NCBI GenBank assembly: GCA_002299555.1
Contig: DBOL01000032.1
Span: 1-48,488, forward strand
DNA from: Candidatus Aminicenantes bacterium UBA647
GTDB lineage: Bacteria > Acidobacteriota > Aminicenantia > UBA2199
Length of the DNA: 48,488 nt
Direction of reading: 5' to 3'
Position numbers and translations under genes: made by a program. Under the pieces are notes generated by a model. The model worked only from the letters and a program-made list of their open reading frames with translations, made no database searches and was not told the DNA's origin. Shown one piece after another: positions 43,414 to 48,488 of the stretch; the stretch's first letter is position 1; each line of letters opens with the position of its first letter.

Positions 43414-46400
43414 TTATTCTATTTCTATTTTGCTGTTTATAATGGCTCTTTCCACACTTTCCCTATTTATCTTATTTCCGGTAACGAATTTTCTGAAATT
43501 GAATTTTATATCATTAAGTATCAATATGAGTGCCGGAAACAGCACAAGTAAAAAAGCTGTACCTATCAAAACACCGTAAGCCAGAGCTATTGCCATCGGT
43601 TTGAGAAATTGTGCCTGAAAACTTTTTTCCAGAACAATAGGATAAAGCCCCAGAACAGTCGTTAATGAAGTCAGAACAATCGGCCTGAACCTGGAAATTC
43701 CAGCATTATAGACTGCTTCCTCAACTTTATCACCGGAAACCAGATTCCTGTTATATTTTGACAGGAATACTACTGCATCATTAATGATCACTCCGGATAA
43801 TGCGACCATCCCCCAGGCGCTTAATATTGAGAGCGGGATACCCTCCACGATATGCCCCCATGAAGCCCCTATCCAAGCAAGCGGTATCATCATCAAAATG
43901 ATGAATGGTTGTGAAAAAGATTTGAAATGGATCATCAGAACAATAACGATCATCGCAAAAGCGATACCATAGTATTTCCCGAGACTCTGTTGAGCCCTGT
44001 CACTCTCTTTTCTCTGCCCCTGATATAAAACCTTTACTCCCGGGAATCTCTTCTGCATCTCAGGGATCACCTCTGAAGCCAGTTTTTCCAGAATGGGTGG
44101 AACAGGTTCATATGGGTCAAGAAGGTCTGCCTCTACCCTGATCTCCCGTGAACTATTAAACCTTTGAATATTGACAGGTCCCCTGACTATTTCATATTCG
44201 ATAAGGTCTCTTAACGGATATGATCCTGATTGTGTCCTGATCTTCATTGAATCCAGTTTTCCTATATTTTCTCTTCCCTCTTTCGGGAATCTTACCCACA
44301 CCCTTATCTCATTTTTCCCGGATTGGAGTCTCTGGGACTGACTTCCATAAAATCCCTGTCTGATCTGGTTAGCCACAGAACTTCTGTCAAGGCCAAGAAA
44401 GTATGCCCTCGGTTTCAGTTTCAATCGTATCTCCTGCCTGCCGATCGCATTATTATCAGCAACATTTTTAAGTGAGGCCATCTCTTCCATTTTCTCTATC
44501 ATCATTAATTTCGCATGATTCAGTTCTTCCAGATCTTTGCCAAGCAGACTGACAGAAACAGGTTTACCCCATCTGTTCCTTCCTCCAACACTAAACTTCT
44601 CAGCTTCTTTGACAACACCGATCTTCTTCCTTACTGCTTCAGCAATATTAAAACTTGATATCGCCCTACCCTCCATATCCTTTAACATGACATTGACATT
44701 TCCGGCATGGGAACCGGTTTCCTGACCATCAAAACTATTTCCAAGACTCAGGAAAGTATGATTAATGAATGGATTATCCGTATTCTGCTCTTTCATGAGC
44801 CTTTTGTTAATATCCCAGATCACCTGCTCAAAATCTTTCAGATATTTCATGGTCTTATCTTCACCGGTCCCGGGTTTAAACGCCACGTTAACAATAAATG
44901 AATCAAAAGGAATTGAAGGAAAAAATGTAGCTTTAAGAATATTTCCTCTGAATAACCCGATAGTGATCAGAATTAGGGCAACCGGAATCGTTACAACGAC
45001 CCATTTCCAGTTAATTATCACTTTCAGGGTTTTGCCATATAATTTGTACCGCATAAAATCCATTAATTTATCAAGCTTTAACCTTAACTTCGAGAGAAAT
45101 GTTGCCCTTTTTTTTGATCTGAGCACATGTTCTTTACCGATATGTGCAGGAAGGACAAGAAAAGCCTCGAAAAGTGAGAATATCAAGCTGAAAATAACAA
45201 CAAATGCCATCTCATACATGAACTCCATCATCCCCTCAAGCACCATCAGAGGAGCGAATGCAATTATTGTAGTTGTCACAGAAGTAAGGACTGCAGGGAG
45301 GACCTCCATTGTGCCGTCAATTGCAGCCCTTTTCGGACTCTTCCCTTTTTCAAAATGCTGATATATATTCTCTGCTATGACAATACCATCATCAACCAGA
45401 ATACCTATAACCAGGATCATCCCGAATAATGAGATCATATTAATAGTAATGCCGAAACCGGCAGCGACAATGAACATTCCCAGAAATGATGCCGGAATAC
45501 CCCATGCTACCCATAATGACAATCTAAAACTAAGGAAAAACCCCAGGGAGAGAATAACCAGAAAAAGCCCTATTCCACCATTACGGTATAGGAGATCAAG
45601 CCTTTGCTCAAGGATATCGAGAAAATCAAAGGTTATTTCAAGTTTTACACCTTTATTTTTCTCATTGAATTCTGCAATATATTTTCTCATACTAACAGAG
45701 ATCTTTTCGAGATCCTCGTTCGCAAGTTTTTCAACAGAAATATAAACAGCCTTCTTTCCGTTCATTAGAGCCCGGCTGGAGACATCTGCAAATTTCAATT
45801 TGATATCTGCAACGTCCCTTATTTTAAGATAACTACCATCATTTTCAGCTCTGAGTACAATTTCTCCTATATCTTCCGGCCTTACGCTTCTGGACCTTAA
45901 TCTTATAAGGATCTCTTCACTTTTTGATTTTATTAATCCGGCCGAGAGATCACGATTGTTGAGTGCGATTGCTCTGGAGATCATATCAAATGTGAGATTA
46001 TATTTTCTGAGTACTTCTTCGGGGACTTCAACCGAAATTTCCAATTGTGGAAATCCGAAAATACTTACCTGCGAAACAATGCCGGATGTAAGAAGATCAT
46101 ACTCGATCTGGTCGGCATACTTCTTGATAGTAAGCAGATCAACATCACCAGAGAGTCCCAGGAACATAGCACGTGTTGTTGCACGCTGTTTGAAAACTAC
46201 AGGCTTTTCTGCATCAACAGGAAAAGAATTTATAGAATCAACCGCATTTTTCACTTCCATCAAAGTTGTATCTATATCGAATTCACCGGTAGTTGTGATC
46301 CTGACCATAGCAAAGTTTTCAGATGAAGTTGAAGACATCTCGAGTATTCCTACTATACTCCTTACTGCTTCCTCAATTCTGGTCGTGATCCCCTCTTCCA

Positions 46401-46578
46401 TCTCTTTAGGAGAAGCTCCGGGATAAACCATTGAAATTACAATATCCCTGTTAGATCTCTCAGGGAAAAAGGATTTGTTCATATTAAGTAACCCGATTCC
46501 TCCTGCAACAATAAGGAAAACTACAATAAGGTTTGAATAGAAAGGATATTTTATAAATGTGGTGATTAGTTTCTTCAT
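43414..46578 (-). CDS. RND family efflux permease
   Basis: A 1054-residue HAE/AcrB-type inner-membrane pump subunit. The N-terminus (FFPERSNRDIVISMVYPGASPKEMEE) and the 12-helix, two-porter-domain layout are standard. TM4 retains the proton-relay pair D396-D397 (GILVDDGIV). In TM10 the position of AcrB Lys940 is Asn933 (GVIINDAVVF), as in a large subgroup of RND proteins. It is 4 nt after the adaptor gene, with an AGGTGA site. The substrate is unknown; drugs, lipids or secondary metabolites are possible. Confidence 0.93.
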   Translation of the reverse strand: MKKLITTFIKYPFYSNLIVVFLIVAGGIGLLNMNKSFFPERSNRDIVISMVYPGASPKEMEEGITTRIEEAVRSIVGILEMSSTSSENFAMVRITTTGEFDIDTTLMEVKNAVDSINSFPVDAEKPVVFKQRATTRAMFLGLSGDVDLLTIKKYADQIEYDLLTSGIVSQVSIFGFPQLEISVEVPEEVLRKYNLTFDMISRAIALNNRDLSAGLIKSKSEEILIRLRSRSVRPEDIGEIVLRAENDGSYLKIRDVADIKLKFADVSSRALMNGKKAVYISVEKLANEDLEKISVSMRKYIAEFNEKNKGVKLEITFDFLDILEQRLDLLYRNGGIGLFLVILSLGFFLSFRLSLWVAWGIPASFLGMFIVAAGFGITINMISLFGMILVIGILVDDGIVIAENIYQHFEKGKSPKRAAIDGTMEVLPAVLTSVTTTIIAFAPLMVLEGMMEFMYEMAFVVIFSLIFSLFEAFLVLPAHIGKEHVLRSKKRATFLSKLRLKLDKLMDFMRYKLYGKTLKVIINWKWVVVTIPVALILITIGLFRGNILKATFFPSIPFDSFIVNVAFKPGTGEDKTMKYLKDFEQVIWDINKRLMKEQNTDNPFINHTFLSLGNSFDGQETGSHAGNVNVMLKDMEGRAISSFNIAEAVRKKIGVVKEAEKFSVGGRNRWGKPVSVSLLGKDLEELNHAKLMMIEKMEEMASLKNVADNNAIGRQEIRLKLKPRAYFLGLDRSSVANQIRQGFYGSQSQRLQSGKNEIRVWVRFPKEGRENIGKLDSMKIRTQSGSYPLRDLIEYEIVRGPVNIQRFNSSREIRVEADLLDPYEPVPPILEKLASEVIPEMQKRFPGVKVLYQGQRKESDRAQQSLGKYYGIAFAMIVIVLMIHFKSFSQPFIILMMIPLAWIGASWGHIVEGIPLSILSAWGMVALSGVIINDAVVFLSKYNRNLVSGDKVEEAVYNAGISRFRPIVLTSLTTVLGLYPIVLEKSFQAQFLKPMAIALAYGVLIGTAFLLVLFPALILILNDIKFNFRKFVTGNKINRESVERAIINSKIEIE

Positions 46579-46582
46579 CTGG

Positions 46583-47710
46583 TCACCTTCGTGGTTCTAC
46601 AGGAGATCCGTCACGTGCATTTATCAGAGGTTCTATAACGAGTAGTTCTCCAGCTACAAGTCCGTTAAATATAATAATTTTCGCATCAAGTTTAAGAACA
46701 TTTATCTCCGTCTTCATCAGCTTGTTGTCCTTAACAAGAAATATCTCATTATTATTAAACACTGCATTTCTAGCTATTTTCATTCCATTTTTTATAGTTA
46801 TCCCTGAGAATATTACCTTAAGATAATCTCCCGAGAAAATAGGATCTGATTTTTTATTTTCAAAACCTATAAAGACTGCAACAGAATGTGTTCCCGGATC
46901 TATGAACGGGGAGACTCTGACTACTTTACCCTCCTGGATAACACCGCGGCTCTTATCAATCTCAATATTTACCTTGTCACCAAGTTTTACCCATTTCACC
47001 CCTTTACTGTCTATAGGAACTTCTATCTCCATTCTGTCTGTTCTTATAGCATTTGCGATCGGGGATCCGGGATTTGCAATACCACCCACTTCCATCTTTA
47101 CAGATGTAAAACTTCCTGAAAACGGGGCATATATCGAATATTTTCTTAAAACAACCTCATCCATTTTAATAGAATAAAATTCACTTAGAATATTTCTGGA
47201 TGCAAGAAAGATCTTCTCATTCTTACTCTTGGTCTCAGGCATATCAGGCAGGATCTTGTCAATTGAGATACTGTCAAAAAACTCTTTCCATCTGCCAAAT
47301 CTTTCAGGAAAATCTATTTTGAAATCAGCAAGAAGATTTGCGATCAGATTGAGAAATCGGCTCTTTTTTGCTTTCAATGCAAGTTTCGCCTCTTTGTCAT
47401 AAATTTTCAAAAGCAGGTCGCCTCTTTTAAACCGCTGACCTTTTTTCAGGGGGACATCGCCTGATTCTATTTTCCCTCTGACCTCAGACAAAATATCAAT
47501 CTTTTCAAGTGAAATAACTCTGCCGAATTCTTCGATCTTGGAGGAGATGTCACCGTATTCAACTTCTGCTACTTTAACAAACCGTTTCTCAACATTCTTC
47601 GGCTTTTTCTGAAGTTCTTTTTTAAAAGTCCCCAGAAAGATCATCAGAAGAAATGATGCAACGATCAGTATTGCTATAAATAATAAAGTTTTCTTACTCT
47701 TTTTTTCCAT
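46583..47710 (-). CDS. RND efflux periplasmic adaptor (HlyD/MFP type)
   Basis: A 375-residue membrane-fusion protein. After an N-terminal anchor (about 7-27) come a barrel-sandwich hybrid half with GRVISLEKIDILSEVRGKIE, a short helical hairpin, the second half-lipoyl motif YAPFSGSFTSVKMEVGGI and a beta-barrel domain ending VAGELLVIEPLINARDG. It links the pump to TolC. I start at 47710, which has AGAGGA at the right distance; the 14 residues that a start at 47752 would add overlap the likely -10 box and are basic and atypical. Confidence 0.9.
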   Translation of the reverse strand: MEKKSKKTLLFIAILIVASFLLMIFLGTFKKELQKKPKNVEKRFVKVAEVEYGDISSKIEEFGRVISLEKIDILSEVRGKIESGDVPLKKGQRFKRGDLLLKIYDKEAKLALKAKKSRFLNLIANLLADFKIDFPERFGRWKEFFDSISIDKILPDMPETKSKNEKIFLASRNILSEFYSIKMDEVVLRKYSIYAPFSGSFTSVKMEVGGIANPGSPIANAIRTDRMEIEVPIDSKGVKWVKLGDKVNIEIDKSRGVIQEGKVVRVSPFIDPGTHSVAVFIGFENKKSDPIFSGDYLKVIFSGITIKNGMKIARNAVFNNNEIFLVKDNKLMKTEINVLKLDAKIIIFNGLVAGELLVIEPLINARDGSPVEPRR

Positions 47711-47731
47711 TGTTTTCCTCTTTTTTACCTT

Positions 47732-47737
47732 ATTATA
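47732..47737 (-). promoter_or_regulatory. Candidate -10 box of the RND operon
   Basis: A perfect TATAAT on the minus strand 21 bp before the ATG at 47710, with the AGAGGA ribosome site between them. No good -35 was found at the usual spacing. Confidence 0.45.
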
Positions 47738-47876
47738 ACGGATATCTATCATCTTACGAAATCAATTCTGATTTGTTTAATATATTTTCCATGTTTTTGT
47801 AAATTTTTTTTGGAAATATTCACCCTTTCCGAAATCGGATAACAAGTTTGATCAAATCGTTAAAAATATTTTTTTA

Positions 47877-47906
47877 TTGAGATATGTCACCAGAATAGTT
47901 TATATT
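47877..47906 (+). promoter_or_regulatory. Promoter of the Kre9/KNH-like gene
   Basis: TTGAGA (47877-47882, 5 of 6), an 18-nt spacer and TATATT (47901-47906, 5 of 6). The start near 47913 leaves a leader with AGGAGA at 47917-47922. The rest of the 218-bp divergent gap holds no other clear signal. Confidence 0.6.
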
Positions 47907-47928
47907 ACTAATATACAGGAGAAAAAAA

Positions 47929-48488
47929 ATGAAAGAAAATGTATATTCAATATTAATGCTCTTATTCATGGCAACGATTGGATTTTCTCAATCCATGCAG
48001 GTAACATATCCAACTTACAATACTGTATTGGTAAAATCTGACAGTCTGACTATTCAATGGAGTATAACCGGAAATATAACAGATCATGTGAAGATCAGAC
48101 TTTATAACAGAGAAATAACTGCGAAAATAAAAGATATAGTTAACGATACTGAAAATGACGGAACATATAGATGTCCTCCAAATTTTTTCAACGATGTACC
48201 GGATGGTCATTATCGGATAAGAGTGAAAACCTTAAACAACAACTTCTCAAATACAGGTGGTGTATTCGAAATAAGGACTCAACAGGAGTCAGGGGAATCA
48301 AATTCAACTCCTGTTTTAAAGGTACCCGGCATACGAACCCTTAATTCTCCCAATATAAAAAAGAAATTTAATTACACACCTCCATCCATTATCATCACTC
48401 ATCCGCCCAAAAATCATAAGTGGAAACTCAGGCTGGGCAATACTGCATTGCCATTTCCAATACATATAATGTGGGAAAAAACCGGTAC
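47929..48488 (+). CDS. Secreted protein with Kre9/KNH-like Ig-fold domains, C-terminus outside window
   Basis: An open reading frame of 186 codons runs to the window edge. It begins with a signal peptide (about 1-20, ending GFSQS). Residues 23-117 form a Ser/Thr-rich Kre9/KNH-like Ig-type domain: VTYPTYNTVLVKSDSLTIQW, VKIRLYN, DGTYRCPPN and DGHYRIRVKT mark its strands. A proline-rich linker follows, and a second such domain seems to start at about residue 155 (IIITHPPKNHKWKL). Such repeats occur in secreted or surface-bound bacterial proteins; function unknown. AGGAGA lies 6 nt before the ATG. The gene is divergent from the RND operon. Confidence 0.72.
   Translation, partial: MKENVYSILMLLFMATIGFSQSMQVTYPTYNTVLVKSDSLTIQWSITGNITDHVKIRLYNREITAKIKDIVNDTENDGTYRCPPNFFNDVPDGHYRIRVKTLNNNFSNTGGVFEIRTQQESGESNSTPVLKVPGIRTLNSPNIKKKFNYTPPSIIITHPPKNHKWKLRLGNTALPFPIHIMWEKTG

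Noticed and set aside
44765..45361. Plus-strand open frame of 198 codons inside the RND permease gene
   Set aside because: It is antisense to a well-conserved pump gene, has no family motifs and no ribosome site.
47711..47752. Upstream start for the RND adaptor
   Set aside because: The extension contains a TATAAT and lacks a ribosome site, whereas 47710 has AGAGGA at proper distance.
1..48488. CRISPR array, insertion sequence or prophage
   Set aside because: No regularly spaced repeats, transposase, integrase or phage structural genes were seen on either strand.

Overview
The window looks like a chromosomal segment of a low-GC (high 30s percent by eye), Gram-negative bacterium. Outer-membrane genes are present (TonB-dependent receptor, TolC-type channel, RND pump with adaptor), lipoprotein-like signal peptides recur, and there is a sigma-54 regulator. 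The F-type ATP synthase operon has paired b'/b genes and lacks the a and c subunits; together with the surE / MerR / tRNA-Pro / YqaA neighbourhood this recalls Acidobacteriota, Aminicenantes and delta-proteobacterial-type lineages. That placement is an inference: there is no rRNA or other decisive marker here. I see no phage genes, insertion sequences or CRISPR arrays.

Layout. (1) Positions 1-7397, minus strand: a surface-glycan operon of an alkaline-phosphatase-superfamily enzyme, a GT39-like membrane glycosyltransferase, a YfhO-type membrane protein, a GT2 glycosyltransferase and an SDR sugar-nucleotide-type enzyme cut by the window edge. A sigma-70-like promoter with a perfect 18-bp palindrome lies upstream. 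(2) 7472-12068, minus: an esterase-like lipoprotein, then a tight run of C69 dipeptidase, MerR-type regulator, tRNA-Pro, surE and yqaA-like gene. (3) 12212-17734: an M20 peptidase and a convergent small membrane protein, then a GH71/99-like glycosidase beside a TonB-dependent receptor. (4) 17914-20522: a divergent pair of DUF4382 lipoprotein and FHA / sigma-54 activator. A near-consensus sigma-54 promoter precedes the lipoprotein gene and a strong sigma-70 promoter precedes the regulator; both appear to give leaderless or almost leaderless mRNAs.

(5) 20531-26341, minus: atpF'-F-H-A-G-D-C, preceded by a strongly inverted-repeat intergenic region. (6) 26531-30138, minus: nitronate-monooxygenase-like flavoprotein with a Cys cluster and coiled-coil tail, a Spy/CpxP-like secreted protein, Hsp15 and a DMT-type transporter. 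(7) 30252-30730, plus: zinc-ribbon protein, tRNA-Lys and tRNA-Glu. (8) 30808-38264, plus: a five-gene cell-envelope operon of C1-type peptidase with an altered active site, a second membrane-bound alkaline-phosphatase-superfamily enzyme, an AftB-like glycosyltransferase, a beta-propeller protein and a lipoprotein metallophosphoesterase. (9) 38269-48488: a secreted protein of unknown function, an MFS transporter, an RND efflux operon followed by an O-methyltransferase and a BASS-type transporter, and the start of a secreted Kre9/KNH-like Ig-fold protein.

The genes converge on envelope biology: two separate loci combine GT-C glycosyltransferases with alkaline-phosphatase-superfamily enzymes that carry Thr, not Cys/Ser, at the nucleophile position. 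The most distinctive regulatory feature is the sigma-54/FHA/DUF4382 module.
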